The notes beneath the pieces were generated by a model, which saw only the letters and a list, made by a program, of their open reading frames with translations, did not search any database and was not told the DNA's origin. DNA of 64,000 nucleotides from Allobosea sp. UNC402CLCol (lineage in GTDB: Bacteria; Pseudomonadota; Alphaproteobacteria; Rhizobiales; Beijerinckiaceae), in NCBI RefSeq assembly GCF_000745475.1, contig NZ_JQJJ01000009.1, positions 558,001 to 622,000 of the forward strand. The letters run 5' to 3'. Numbering within the stretch: position 1 is the stretch's first letter; every line of letters begins with the position of its first letter. The position numbers and the translations under genes are program-made. Below are positions 37,825 through 46,148 of the stretch, piece by piece.

Positions 37825-39064
37825 GGTCGAACTCATTCGGAATACCTGGAATATCTGGGCGCGCCCTGATCAGTTGCCACCCGAACCGCTGAAGCCGATC
37901 TGGCTCGTCCTCGGCGGACGCGGCGCCGGCAAGACCCGCACCGGCGCCGAATGGGTCAGGGGTATGGCGCTGGGCCATCCGCCTTTCGCGGACATGCCGA
38001 CGGAGCGGATTGCCCTCGTCGGCGAGACGCAAGGACAGGTCCGCGACGTAATGATCGAGGGCGTTTCCGGGCTGCTGGCGGTCCATGCGCGTGGGGAGCG
38101 GCCGAACTGGCAGCCCTCGCTACGCCGCCTGCGGTGGCCGAATGGCGCGATCGCGCAGGTTTTCTCCGCCGAGGACCCTGAGAGCCTGCGCGGACCGCAA
38201 TTCGGCGCCGCCTGGTCCGACGAGCTGGCGAAATGGCCGAACCTTCAGGAGTGCTGGGACATGCTGCAATTCGGCCTTCGCCTCGGCGACCATCCCCGTC
38301 AGGTCATCACGACGACGCCGCGCCCCGTGCCGCTGGTCAAGCGCCTGCTGGTCGAGCCCCATGTCGCGGTGAGCCGGGCGAGGACACAGGACAACCATTA
38401 CAACCTCGCCGCGGAATTCGTCCGCACGGTCACGCAAACCTATGGCGGGACGCGGCTCGGCCGCCAGGAACTCGACGGCGAGATCGTGGAGGAGAGCCCG
38501 GACGCGCTCTGGACACGGGCCATGATCGAGGCGGCCCGCGAGCGCCGGCACCCGCCGCTCGCGCGGATTGCCGTCGCCGTCGATCCGCCTGCCTCGTCCT
38601 CGCAGCGGGCCGACCGCTGCGGGCTGGTCGTGGCCGGCATCGATAGCGACGGCCTCGGTCATGTGGTGGAGGATGCGACGATGGCCGGCGCCCGCCCGCA
38701 GGAATGGGCCGAGAAGGCGGTGGCGCTCTATCGGCGTTACGAGGCGGATGTCCTGGTCGTCGAGGTTAACCAGGGCGGCGAGATGGTCGAGAGCGTCATC
38801 CGCGAGGTCGATGCCGGCGTTCCGGTCGTCCCGGTACGGGCGACGCGCAGCAAATATCTCCGCGCCGAGCCGGTCGCCGCGCTCTATGCGCAGGGCCGCG
38901 TGCGCCATGCCGGCCCCCTCCCGGAGCTGGAGGACGAGATGTGTTCCTTCGGCCCGGGCGGCCTCGAAGGCGGCCGCTCGCCCGACCGGCTCGACGCGCT
39001 CGTCTGGGCGCTGACCCACCTGATGCTTGCGCCCAAGGGCCGGCCGCGGGTGAGGGGGATGTAG
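37688..39064 (+). CDS. phage/GTA large terminase subunit (TerL)
   Basis: A protein of about 458 residues that packages DNA into the head. The ATPase has Walker A LVLGGRGAGKTRTGAEW near residue 80 and Walker B-like FGAAWSDELAKWP. The RNase-H-like nuclease has IAVAVDPPASS, DVLVVEVNQGGEM and RLDALVWAL as acidic motifs. I choose 37688 (MSLPLPMICDMSH). In the 137-base overlap with the upstream gene this frame has about 89% GC at third positions (hand count 40 of 45), like native genes. An ATG at 37802 giving 420 residues is the conservative alternative. Confidence 0.92.
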   Translation: MSLPLPMICDMSHSSVRILLDVLKPLSLRTRVRILKKLMPTATPDEVELIRNTWNIWARPDQLPPEPLKPIWLVLGGRGAGKTRTGAEWVRGMALGHPPFADMPTERIALVGETQGQVRDVMIEGVSGLLAVHARGERPNWQPSLRRLRWPNGAIAQVFSAEDPESLRGPQFGAAWSDELAKWPNLQECWDMLQFGLRLGDHPRQVITTTPRPVPLVKRLLVEPHVAVSRARTQDNHYNLAAEFVRTVTQTYGGTRLGRQELDGEIVEESPDALWTRAMIEAARERRHPPLARIAVAVDPPASSSQRADRCGLVVAGIDSDGLGHVVEDATMAGARPQEWAEKAVALYRRYEADVLVVEVNQGGEMVESVIREVDAGVPVVPVRATRSKYLRAEPVAALYAQGRVRHAGPLPELEDEMCSFGPGGLEGGRSPDRLDALVWALTHLMLAPKGRPRVRGM

Positions 39065-39070
39065 CCTTCA

Positions 39071-39166
39071 CCGTCATTCTCGGGCGGCGCAAAGCGCCGA
39101 CCTGAGAATTTCACGAGGGGAGAGACCCGGTTTCCGGGATGGTCGGGTCGAGCCCGACCATGGCGG
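39071..39166. repeat. palindromic intergenic repeat inside the GTA cluster, copy 4
   Basis: CCGTCATTCTCGGG at the left is the same end as the 33657 copy. The right half has GGTCGGGTCGAGCCCGACCA, a perfect local hairpin, and ends ATGGCGG instead of ATGACGG. About 96 bases, filling most of the 135-base gap between TerL and portal. It shows that host-type repeats have entered the cluster. Confidence 0.75.
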
Positions 39167-39199
39167 CACGTCGTTTCACGCTCCAACAGCGAGACTTCC

Positions 39200-40381
39200 A
39201 TGTTCGATTTCCTTCGCAGCCTGCGCGGCCGAGCCGCGCCGGACCAGAAGCGCTCGCGCGTCGGGCCGCTCATTGCCCTGCACGAGGCTGGGCGCGCGGT
39301 CTGGACGCCGCGCGATTATGTCGCCCTGTCGCGCGAGGGCTATGAGCGCAATCCGGTGGTGCATCGTTGCGTGCGCCTGATCGCGGAGGCGGCGGCGCAG
39401 ACGCCGCTCGTCGCCAAGGTCGGCGACCGCGAGATCCCCGAACACCCGGCATTGGCGCTGATCGAGCGGCCCAACCCGCGCCAGGGCGGCATCGCCTTCC
39501 GCGAGATGCTGTTCGGCCATCTGCTCGTCGCCGGCAATGCCTATGTCGAGGCGGTGAACGCCGGCCGCGAGCCGCGCGAGCTCTACGCGCTGAGGCCTGA
39601 CCGGATGCGTGTCGTGCCGGGCCGCGACGGCTGGCCGGAGGCTTACGACTATACCGTCGGCGGCGACACCGTGCGCTTCCGGCAGGACGAGGCCGAGGTG
39701 CCGCCGATCCTGCACCTGACGCTGTTCCACCCGATCGACGACCATTACGGCCTCTCGCCGGTCGAACCGGCGGCATCAGCGCTCGACATCCACAATGCCG
39801 CCAGCAACTGGCACAAGGCTCTGCTCGACAATGCCGCGCGCCCGTCCGGCGCGCTGGTCTATGACGGACCGGGCGGCGCGACGCTGACCGAGGCGCAGTT
39901 CGACCGGCTGAAGCAGGAGCTGGAGGATTCGTTTCAGGGCGCGCGCAACGCCGGCCGGCCACTGCTGCTCGAGGGCGGGCTCGACTGGAAGCCGCTCTCG
40001 CTGACGCCGGCGGAACTCGACTTCGTCGCGGCCAAGGGCGTGGCGGCGCGCGAGATCGCGCTTGCCTTCGGCGTGCCGCCGCTGCTGCTCGGTTTGGCCG
40101 GCGACAACACCCACGCCAATTTCGCCGAGGCCAACCGCGCGCTCTGGCGCCAGACCGTGATTCCGCTGGTGAGACGATCGGCGCAATCGCTGGCGCAGTG
40201 GCTCGGGGCCGCCTTCGGTGACGAGCTCTCGCTGGAGCCCGATCTCGATGCGGTCGAGGCGCTGGCCGACGAGCGGGAATCGCTCTGGCGGCGCCTCGGT
40301 GCGGCGGATTTCCTCGACGACGACGAGAAACGCGAGGCGGTCGGCTACGGCCGGCGTGCCTCCGGGAAGGAGCCATCATGA
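39200..40381 (+). CDS. HK97-family portal protein (GTA g3)
   Basis: A 393-residue portal subunit. Twelve copies would form the ring through which DNA enters. Family blocks are NPVVHRCVRLIAEAAAQTPL, HPALALIERPNPRQGG, FGHLLVAGNAYVEAVN, HPIDDHYGLSPVEPAASALD and GVPPLLLGLAGDNTHANF. No domain is missing. The ATG at 39200 follows CAGCGAGACTTCC without a strong ribosome site. The 3' end overlaps the next small gene by four bases (ATGA), preceded by AAGGAG. Confidence 0.95.
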   Translation: MFDFLRSLRGRAAPDQKRSRVGPLIALHEAGRAVWTPRDYVALSREGYERNPVVHRCVRLIAEAAAQTPLVAKVGDREIPEHPALALIERPNPRQGGIAFREMLFGHLLVAGNAYVEAVNAGREPRELYALRPDRMRVVPGRDGWPEAYDYTVGGDTVRFRQDEAEVPPILHLTLFHPIDDHYGLSPVEPAASALDIHNAASNWHKALLDNAARPSGALVYDGPGGATLTEAQFDRLKQELEDSFQGARNAGRPLLLEGGLDWKPLSLTPAELDFVAAKGVAAREIALAFGVPPLLLGLAGDNTHANFAEANRALWRQTVIPLVRRSAQSLAQWLGAAFGDELSLEPDLDAVEALADERESLWRRLGAADFLDDDEKREAVGYGRRASGKEPS

Positions 40382-40578
40382 CCATGCTCGACCAGATCGT
40401 CACGGCCTTCATCGGCCGGGCCGATGTCGGCCATCTCGGCCTGCTGCTCTGGGCCGCGAGCGCATCCGGCCTCGCCTGGCTCGTCCTGCGCGAGCTGACG
40501 GCGGCGAACCGGCGCTTCGACGATTTCGTCCGCGAGCTCAACCGCTTCAACGCACGCCATGAGGGGGATCAGTCATGA
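40378..40578 (+). CDS. small membrane protein in GTA cluster (g3.5-like position)
   Basis: A 66-residue protein with one membrane segment (LGLLLWAASASGLAWLVL) followed by an amphipathic charged helix (RELTAANRRFDDFVRELNRF). It matches the position and size of the small g3.5 gene between portal and protease in GTAs. AAGGAG lies six bases before the ATG. Both ends overlap neighbours by four bases. Function unknown; a holin-like or assembly role is possible but unsupported. Confidence 0.75.
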   Translation: MTMLDQIVTAFIGRADVGHLGLLLWAASASGLAWLVLRELTAANRRFDDFVRELNRFNARHEGDQS

Positions 40579-40769
40579 AAGGCAGCAGCGATGCGAAACC
40601 GCCATCGATCCGGCAAGGAGCCGGCCATGCGCAGCCGGCCAAGGCGAGGCCGGGCGGTGTGACGACGGAGACCTTCAGCCGCTTCGTCCGTAACCTGGCC
40701 AAGCTGGAGGGCGGGCAGCCCCAGGCTGGCGAGAGACAGCGCGGAAGCGGCGGGGAGGGCGGTCGATGA
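40575..40769 (+). CDS. small hypothetical protein in GTA cluster
   Basis: A 64-residue, basic, low-complexity protein (KGSSDAKPPSIRQGAGHAQP) with one short helix TETFSRFVRNLAKLEGG. I recognise no family. It is supported by ATGA overlaps with both neighbours and by GAGGGGG upstream of its ATG. The amino-acid composition is not strongly protein-like, so it could be a spacer translated only for coupling. Confidence 0.55.
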   Translation: MKGSSDAKPPSIRQGAGHAQPAKARPGGVTTETFSRFVRNLAKLEGGQPQAGERQRGSGGEGGR

Positions 40770-41272
40770 GCGATCTCCATCGTCTTCCGCTCGAATCCAA
40801 ACTCCTGCCCCTGCAACCTTCGCGCATTGCCGTCGACGGCAGTTTCGAGGGCTATGCCAGCCTCTTCCGCATCCCCGATCTCGGCAAGGACGTGGTCGAG
40901 CCCGGCGCCTTCCGCGACAGCATCGCCCGGCGCGGCCCTTCCGGCGTCAAGCTGCTCTGGCAGCACGACCCGGCCGAGCCCCTCGGCCGCTGGCTCAGCC
41001 TCGCCGAGGACAGTCGCGGCCTCTTCGTGCGCGGCAAGCTCTCGCTGGCCGTCGCCCGCGCCCGCGAGATCCACGCTTTGATGCGGGAGGGTGCCATCGA
41101 CGGGCTCTCGATCGGCTTTCGCCCCGAAAAGGCGCGCAACGAGCCCAGATCGGGTCTGCGCCGCCTGGAGCGCGTCGATCTCTGGGAGGTCTCGATCGTC
41201 ACCTTCCCGATGTTGCCGCAGGCCCGGATCAGCGCCGTCAAGACGGCCTTCCGCAAGCCTGCTTTCGCCTGA
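40766..41272 (+). CDS. HK97-family prohead protease (GTA g4)
   Basis: A 168-residue serine protease of the herpes-assemblin-like fold that trims the capsid protein during maturation. The histidine is in LLWQHDPAEPLG and the serine in GAIDGLSIGFRPEKA. FEGYASLFRIPDLGKDVVEPGAF is the conserved N-terminal block. The ATG overlaps the preceding stop by four bases. Its substrate is probably the capsid protein encoded 35 bases downstream. Confidence 0.95.
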   Translation: MSDLHRLPLESKLLPLQPSRIAVDGSFEGYASLFRIPDLGKDVVEPGAFRDSIARRGPSGVKLLWQHDPAEPLGRWLSLAEDSRGLFVRGKLSLAVARAREIHALMREGAIDGLSIGFRPEKARNEPRSGLRRLERVDLWEVSIVTFPMLPQARISAVKTAFRKPAFA

Positions 41273-41307
41273 CCATCACCCCAAGAAAGACCCTGCAAGG
41301 AGAAGCC

Positions 41308-42564
41308 ATGACCCGTTTCGACACCGCCCCCGAGACCAAGGCCGCCGGCGCCGACCTCGCGCTTGCCTTCGAGGATCTGCGCTACACGCTGGAAAGCTAT
41401 CGCGCCGCGAATGACGAGCGCCTTGCGGAGATCGAGGCCCGCAACGGCGCCGATCCGCTGACCGAGGAGAAGCTCGTCCGCATCGACGCCGCGCTCGACG
41501 ACACCGTGCGCCGCATCGACCGGCTGACGCTGGAGCGCGGCCGTCCGGCGCTGAGTCATGACGGCCAGGGCGCTCATGGCCGCGACCCGCTCGTCGCCGA
41601 ACACAAGGCCGCCTTTGCGGCCTATGTCCGCACCGGCGAGGCCGGGGGGCTGAAACGCCTGGAAGCCAAGGCGCTCTCCGCCGGCTCCGGCCCGGACGGC
41701 GGCTATCTGGCGCCGTCGACCGTCGAGGGCGAGATCCTGCGCCGCCTGGCCCATGTCTCGCCGATCCGTTCCCTCGCGACCGTCCGCACCATCTCGTCGG
41801 GCACCTACAAGAAGGCCTTCTCCACGACCGGCCCGGCTTCCGGCTGGGTCGCGGAGGCGGCGGCGCGTCCCCAGACGGGCTCGCCCACGCTGGCCGAGCT
41901 CTCCTTCCCGGCGATGGAGCTTTACGCCATGCCGGCCGCGACGCAGACGCTGCTCGATGACGCCATCGTGAACATCGACCAGTGGATTGCCGAGGAGGTC
42001 GAGAGCGCCTTCGCCGAACAGGAGGGCGCGGCCTTCGTCAACGGCGACGGCACCGACAAGCCCAAGGGCTTCCTGGCCTATCCGACGGTGGCGGAAGCGA
42101 GCTGGAGCTGGGGCAATATCGGCGTGCTCAACACCGGCGTCGCCGGGGCCTTCGCCGCCTCCAACCCGTCCGACGTGCTGGTCGACCTCGTCTACGCGCT
42201 GAAGGCCGGCTATCGCCAGAATGCCTCCTTCGTGATGAACCGCAAGACGCAAGGAACGGTCCGCAAGTTCAAGGATGCCAACGGCAATTATCTCTGGCAG
42301 CCGCCGGCTTCCGCCGGGGCGCCGGCGACGCTGCTCGGCTTCCCGCTGGTCGAGGCGGAGGACATGCCGAACATCGCCAACAACGCCGTCTCGATCGCCT
42401 TCGGCGATTTCCGGCGCGGCTATCTCGTTGTCGACCGGGCCGGCGTGCGCATCCTGCGCGACCCCTATTCCGCCAAGCCTTACGTGCTGTTCTACACCAC
42501 CAAGCGCGTGGGCGGCGGCGTGCAGGACTTCGCGGCGATCAAGGGGCTCAAATTCGCCGTCTGA
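41308..42564 (+). CDS. HK97-fold major capsid protein (GTA g5)
   Basis: A 418-residue precursor. Residues 1 to about 120 are a charged coiled-coil delta domain (RYTLESYRAANDERLAEIEA), presumably removed by the adjacent protease near LEAKALSAGSG. The HK97-fold shell part follows: GGYLAPSTVEGEILRRL, SPIRSLATVRTI, ATQTLLDDAIVNIDQW, FVNGDGTDKPKGFL and VSIAFGDFRRGYLVVDRAG. The ribosome site AAGGAG six bases before the ATG is among the best in the cluster, fitting the high copy number needed. Confidence 0.96.
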   Translation: MTRFDTAPETKAAGADLALAFEDLRYTLESYRAANDERLAEIEARNGADPLTEEKLVRIDAALDDTVRRIDRLTLERGRPALSHDGQGAHGRDPLVAEHKAAFAAYVRTGEAGGLKRLEAKALSAGSGPDGGYLAPSTVEGEILRRLAHVSPIRSLATVRTISSGTYKKAFSTTGPASGWVAEAAARPQTGSPTLAELSFPAMELYAMPAATQTLLDDAIVNIDQWIAEEVESAFAEQEGAAFVNGDGTDKPKGFLAYPTVAEASWSWGNIGVLNTGVAGAFAASNPSDVLVDLVYALKAGYRQNASFVMNRKTQGTVRKFKDANGNYLWQPPASAGAPATLLGFPLVEAEDMPNIANNAVSIAFGDFRRGYLVVDRAGVRILRDPYSAKPYVLFYTTKRVGGGVQDFAAIKGLKFAV

Positions 42565-42618
42565 CGATCGAGGCGCGCCCCGCATCCCCGCCAGGATGCA
42601 GGGCGACACTATTCCTCG

Positions 42619-43479
42619 TCAGCGCGAAAGCCACCAGCTCCAGCCGGAGCTGACCTGCGGCTGGACGGCCTCCTCCGAGCGGCCGTCCGCTCCCAGCGCC
42701 AGCAGCCTCGCGCTGCCCGTGGCGATCCAGTCCCGGTGGTCGCTCACCGGGGTGATCGCGGTGAAGCCGCCGCAAATGCGACGCGCGCGCGTCTTCAGCG
42801 GTCCACTCGACCAACTGACGATGCCGACGAGATCGCGCGAGCGGGAGGAGCCGCGCAGGACCGGCCCACCCGAATCGCCGCGGCAGGCGCCGGCGCCGGG
42901 CGTTTCGCCCCGCGCCTCGACATCGACGGCGACCTTGACGGTGTTCTGTGTGGTGTAGTTGCCGGCGTTGACCAGTTGTGTCTCCCGCAGGCGTCGCGCC
43001 GTGCGCTTGTTGTCCTCGGCGGAAAGGCCGTAGCCCGCCATGGTGACGGTCTCGCCCTGCGAGAGATAGCTGCCGACAGCGAGCGGCTGAATGTCAAGCG
43101 GCAGGGGCTGCGCCAGACGCAGCAGGGCGAGGTCGGTGCCCGGCTGCGTGCGCGGCGTCGTGCCGGGCACGAAGCTCGGATGCGGCAGCACGGCGATGAC
43201 GGGCTGGCGCCGCGCCCGGAAGCGCGGATCGAGGCTGACGACGCTGATCGAGCCGCCATCCATCAGGCAATGCGCGGCCGTGAGGATGATTTCAGGTGCG
43301 ATGACAGCCCCGGAGCAGAGCTCGCCCCGGCTGGTCTCGACCCTGACGGTCGAGGCGCGCGTGCCGTTCGCATCGCGCGAATTGACGCCTCCGACGACCG
43401 CGGAGGCTGGTTGCGCCAGGGTCGAGAGGGCGCAGGACAAGGACAGGATGGCGAGGGCGCGCGCGAGCATGGAACACAT
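42619..43479 (-). CDS. secreted trypsin-like serine protease 1, antisense within GTA cluster
   Basis: A 286-residue S1-family protease with signal peptide ending QPASA, directly followed by VVGG. The triad is complete: histidine in ILTAAHCL, aspartate in GTDLALLRL and serine in CRGDSGGPVL. Because VVGG, the N-terminus of active trypsins, comes straight after the signal, signal peptidase could release active enzyme without a zymogen step. The gene lies opposite to all GTA genes, tail-to-tail with capsid, and in tandem with a paralogue. ATG at 43479; one at 43470 also fits. Confidence 0.87.
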   Translation of the reverse strand: MCSMLARALAILSLSCALSTLAQPASAVVGGVNSRDANGTRASTVRVETSRGELCSGAVIAPEIILTAAHCLMDGGSISVVSLDPRFRARRQPVIAVLPHPSFVPGTTPRTQPGTDLALLRLAQPLPLDIQPLAVGSYLSQGETVTMAGYGLSAEDNKRTARRLRETQLVNAGNYTTQNTVKVAVDVEARGETPGAGACRGDSGGPVLRGSSRSRDLVGIVSWSSGPLKTRARRICGGFTAITPVSDHRDWIATGSARLLALGADGRSEEAVQPQVSSGWSWWLSR

Positions 43480-43534
43480 CAACGAGGTCGGTGGAACAAT
43501 TTAGAGGCTGTCGCGCCCCAGTCCAGCGTTTCCG

Positions 43535-44302
43535 TCAGAGACCGTTGGTCCAGCGCGCAGTTTCACCCCATTGCGCCAGCGTCGCGTCGATCCAGCCACG
43601 TTGCGGACCGATGAGAATGCCCTGGCTGAGCAGGCCGCAATTGCGCTTGGCCGGCCCGGTCGACCAGCTGCTTACGGCGACGACGCCGGCTCCGCTGAAG
43701 ATCGGGCCGCCCGAATCGCCCTGGCAGGCGCCGGCGCCTGGCCGCTTGCCCGCTCCGGCGGGGTCCGCGGCCCAGAGCAGGACATGCCCGGGCCCGTAGG
43801 GCTCGATGACGGAGAGGGCGGCGGAGCGATAGGTGCCGGTCGTCCGCGCTTCGCCCTCTTGCGAGACGCCATAGCCGGTCAAGGTGACCGGGCTGCCGGC
43901 GCGCGGCTGGGCGCCGTCGTCGAGCGTTGCGGCGACGAAGCGCGCCGGCAAGGGCTCGGCCATTCGGATGAGGGCGAGGTCGATCGAGCGGCGGCGGTTG
44001 CTGACCGCCTTCGCGTTGAATTCGGGGTGCAGGCCGACCGTGGCCGGCGCGACCAGCACCGGCTCGCTACCTGCGCGCCAGTGAATGCGCAACTCCGTGC
44101 CGCCAGCCGCGCAATGGGCGGCGGTGAGGATCGCGCGGGCCGATAGCACGATGCCTGTGCAGACGCCGCCGCGCGCGTTCAGCACCATCAGCGTCGCGGC
44201 TTCGGCCGGGCCGCCGTCCTGCCCGCCGACGACGGCCTGCGCCGGAGCGAGCCCGACTCCGCAGGCTAGGCCGAGGCCGAGAAACCAGTTCGCGATCCGC
44301 AT
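43535..44302 (-). CDS. secreted trypsin-like serine protease 2, antisense within GTA cluster
   Basis: A 255-residue S1-family protease, paralogous to the next gene downstream. The signal peptide MRIANWFLGLGLACGVGLA ends APAQA and is followed at once by VVGG. Triad: ILTAAHCAAGG, IDLALIRM and CQGDSGGPIF. The residue at the usual specificity position (six before the serine) is not aspartate in either copy as far as I can align by eye, so trypsin-like Arg/Lys preference is not assured. GGAAGGAG precedes the ATG by seven bases. It diverges from the connector gene across 70 bases. Confidence 0.87.
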   Translation of the reverse strand: MRIANWFLGLGLACGVGLAPAQAVVGGQDGGPAEAATLMVLNARGGVCTGIVLSARAILTAAHCAAGGTELRIHWRAGSEPVLVAPATVGLHPEFNAKAVSNRRRSIDLALIRMAEPLPARFVAATLDDGAQPRAGSPVTLTGYGVSQEGEARTTGTYRSAALSVIEPYGPGHVLLWAADPAGAGKRPGAGACQGDSGGPIFSGAGVVAVSSWSTGPAKRNCGLLSQGILIGPQRGWIDATLAQWGETARWTNGL

Positions 44303-44372
44303 CGGGCGCTCCTTCCAGAGCTGCGCTGATAGCGCGTCGCTTCCCGCAATTGAACCCTTGAACGGAGCGATC

Positions 44373-44942
44373 ATGACGCCGCTTGCCCTGGAGCCGCCCG
44401 TTGCGGAGTCGGTTTCGCTCGCCGAGGCCCGGCTGTTCCTGCGTCTCGACCACACCGAGGAGGACGATCTGGTGGCGACGCTGATCACGGCCGCGCGGCT
44501 GATGGTCGAGGCGGTATCGGGCCGCTGCCTGATCGATCAGCGCTGGCGGATCGTGCTGGATCGCTGGCCTGTCGGCGGCGAGATCCGCCTGCCGCTATCG
44601 CCCGTGGGCGCGATCGAGGCCGCGCGTGTCTACGATCTGCTGGGCGTCGCCCAGGCGGTGGCCGGGACGGCCCTGGCGCTCGATACGCTGGCGGATCCGC
44701 CCTTGATCCGCATCGTCGGCGAGGTGCCGGAAATCGGACGGGCGCATGGCGCGATCGAGATCGATATCACCGCCGGCTACGGGACATCGGCGGACGCGGT
44801 CCCGGCCCCGTTGCGCCAGGCGGTGCTCCGCCTCGCCGCGCGCTGGTTCGAGCAGCGCGGCGATGTCGCGAGCCGCGATGCGCAAGCCTTGCCGGCCGAG
44901 ATCATGGCGCTGGTCGCGCCCTATCGCCGCGCGAGGCTCTGA
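44373..44942 (+). CDS. phage head-tail connector protein (GTA g6)
   Basis: A 189-residue connector of the gp6-like type that binds below the portal. SLAEARLFLRLDHTEEDDLV and LITAARLMVEAVSGRCLIDQ are typical, as is the helical C-terminus. GGAG seven bases before the ATG supports the start. It resumes the plus-strand GTA order after the two antisense protease genes, so it may need its own promoter in the 70-base gap. Confidence 0.88.
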   Translation: MTPLALEPPVAESVSLAEARLFLRLDHTEEDDLVATLITAARLMVEAVSGRCLIDQRWRIVLDRWPVGGEIRLPLSPVGAIEAARVYDLLGVAQAVAGTALALDTLADPPLIRIVGEVPEIGRAHGAIEIDITAGYGTSADAVPAPLRQAVLRLAARWFEQRGDVASRDAQALPAEIMALVAPYRRARL

Positions 44943-44944
44943 CC

Positions 44945-45283
44945 ATGGCGGAGATTCCGATCCCCGCCATTGGCCGGATGCGGCGCCGGCTCGTGCTGGA
45001 GGCGCCGGTCGCGACGCCTGACGGCCTCGGCGGCGCGACGCAGAGCTTCGCCGCGGTCGGCGCGCTCTGGGCGCAGCTCGAATGGCTCTCGGGCGTCGAG
45101 CAATGGCGCGAAGGGCGGCCCGAGCAGCTCGCGCGATACCGCGTCACCCTGCGCTGGCGCGGTGACGTGGATGCCGGCCGGCGCCTGCGCGACGGCGAGC
45201 GCATCTTCGACATCCGCACGGTGGCCGATTCCGATGGTTCGCGCCGCCGGCTCGTCTGCCTGGTCGAGGAGGTCAAGCCGTGA
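44945..45283 (+). CDS. phage head closure / head-tail adaptor protein (GTA g7)
   Basis: A 112-residue protein of the SPP1 gp16-like head-closure family. IGRMRRRLVLEAPVATPDG and the beta-rich VTLRWRGDVDAGRRLRDG are family features. The ATG is two bases after the connector stop, and its end overlaps the next gene (GTGA). Confidence 0.88.
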   Translation: MAEIPIPAIGRMRRRLVLEAPVATPDGLGGATQSFAAVGALWAQLEWLSGVEQWREGRPEQLARYRVTLRWRGDVDAGRRLRDGERIFDIRTVADSDGSRRRLVCLVEEVKP

Positions 45284-45690
45284 GCGACGCCATCCTGGCT
45301 CTGCGCGCCGCGATCCAGGCGCGGCTTGCCGCGGACGCGCCCCTGAACGCCCTGATCGGCCCCGATCGCATCTTCGACGAGGCGCCCCGCGCCGCGCGAG
45401 GCCTTTACGTCGTCCATGGCGATGTCGAGGCGCGCGATTGGTCGGCCGGAGGCGAGCGCGGCTGCGAGCAGGAGCTGACGCTGATCGTCTGGGCCGCCCA
45501 GAGCAGCTCCTCCCGTCAGGCATTGGAGGCCGCGAGGCTGATCGTGACGGCGCTGGACGACGCCGATCTCACCCTCGACGGACACAGCCTCGTCAATCTG
45601 CGCTGGCTCTCGAGCTGGCTGGCGCGCGAACCGCGCGGCGGGCTCCCCAACGTGACGATCCGCTTCCGCGCGGCGACCGAGCCGCTCTGA
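45280..45690 (+). CDS. DUF3168 tail-terminator-type protein (GTA g8)
   Basis: A 136-residue DUF3168 protein, the tail completion protein at the head-tail joint. LRAAIQARLAADAPLNALIG is the usual first helix and LTLIVWAAQSSSSRQALEA the central block. The start is GTG at 45280, overlapping the previous stop, with GAGGAGG upstream. Confidence 0.88.
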   Translation: MSDAILALRAAIQARLAADAPLNALIGPDRIFDEAPRAARGLYVVHGDVEARDWSAGGERGCEQELTLIVWAAQSSSSRQALEAARLIVTALDDADLTLDGHSLVNLRWLSSWLAREPRGGLPNVTIRFRAATEPL

Positions 45691-45727
45691 ACACCCGAAA
45701 CATCGCGACAATCGAAGGAGGCGCCGC

Positions 45728-46138
45728 ATGTCGGCACAGAAGGGCAAGGATCTGCTGCTCAAGGCGGCGGATGGGGAGGGCAGTTTCACCACCGTCGCAG
45801 GGCTGCGTGCCCGCCAGATCGCGTTCAACGCCGAGACGGTGGACGTGACCCATGCGGAATCGGCCGGGCGCTGGCGTGAGTTGCTGGAAGGCGCCGGGGT
45901 CCGCCGCGCCAGCATCAGCGGCTCCGGCATCTTCAAGGACGCGGCCTCGGATGCACTTGTCCGCCAGACCTTCTTCGATGGCGCTATCCGCGACTGGCAG
46001 GTGGTCGTGCCGGATTTCGGCACGGTCGCCGGGCCGTTCCAACTCACCAGCCTCGAATATCGCGGCGACCATGCGGCGGAGGTCACCTTCGACCTCTCGC
46101 TGGAATCGGCCGGCGCGCTCGCCTTCACCGCGCTCTGA
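45728..46138 (+). CDS. major tail (tube) protein, TP901-1 type (GTA g9)
   Basis: A 136-residue tail tube subunit. KGKDLLLKAADGEGSFTTVA, AFNAETVDVTHAESAGRW and the closing TFDLSLESAGALAFTAL are typical. GAAGGAGG lies about seven bases before the ATG, one of the two strongest ribosome sites of the cluster, consistent with a multi-copy structural protein. Confidence 0.92.
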   Translation: MSAQKGKDLLLKAADGEGSFTTVAGLRARQIAFNAETVDVTHAESAGRWRELLEGAGVRRASISGSGIFKDAASDALVRQTFFDGAIRDWQVVVPDFGTVAGPFQLTSLEYRGDHAAEVTFDLSLESAGALAFTAL

Positions 46139-46148
46139 GGAGGCCGGC

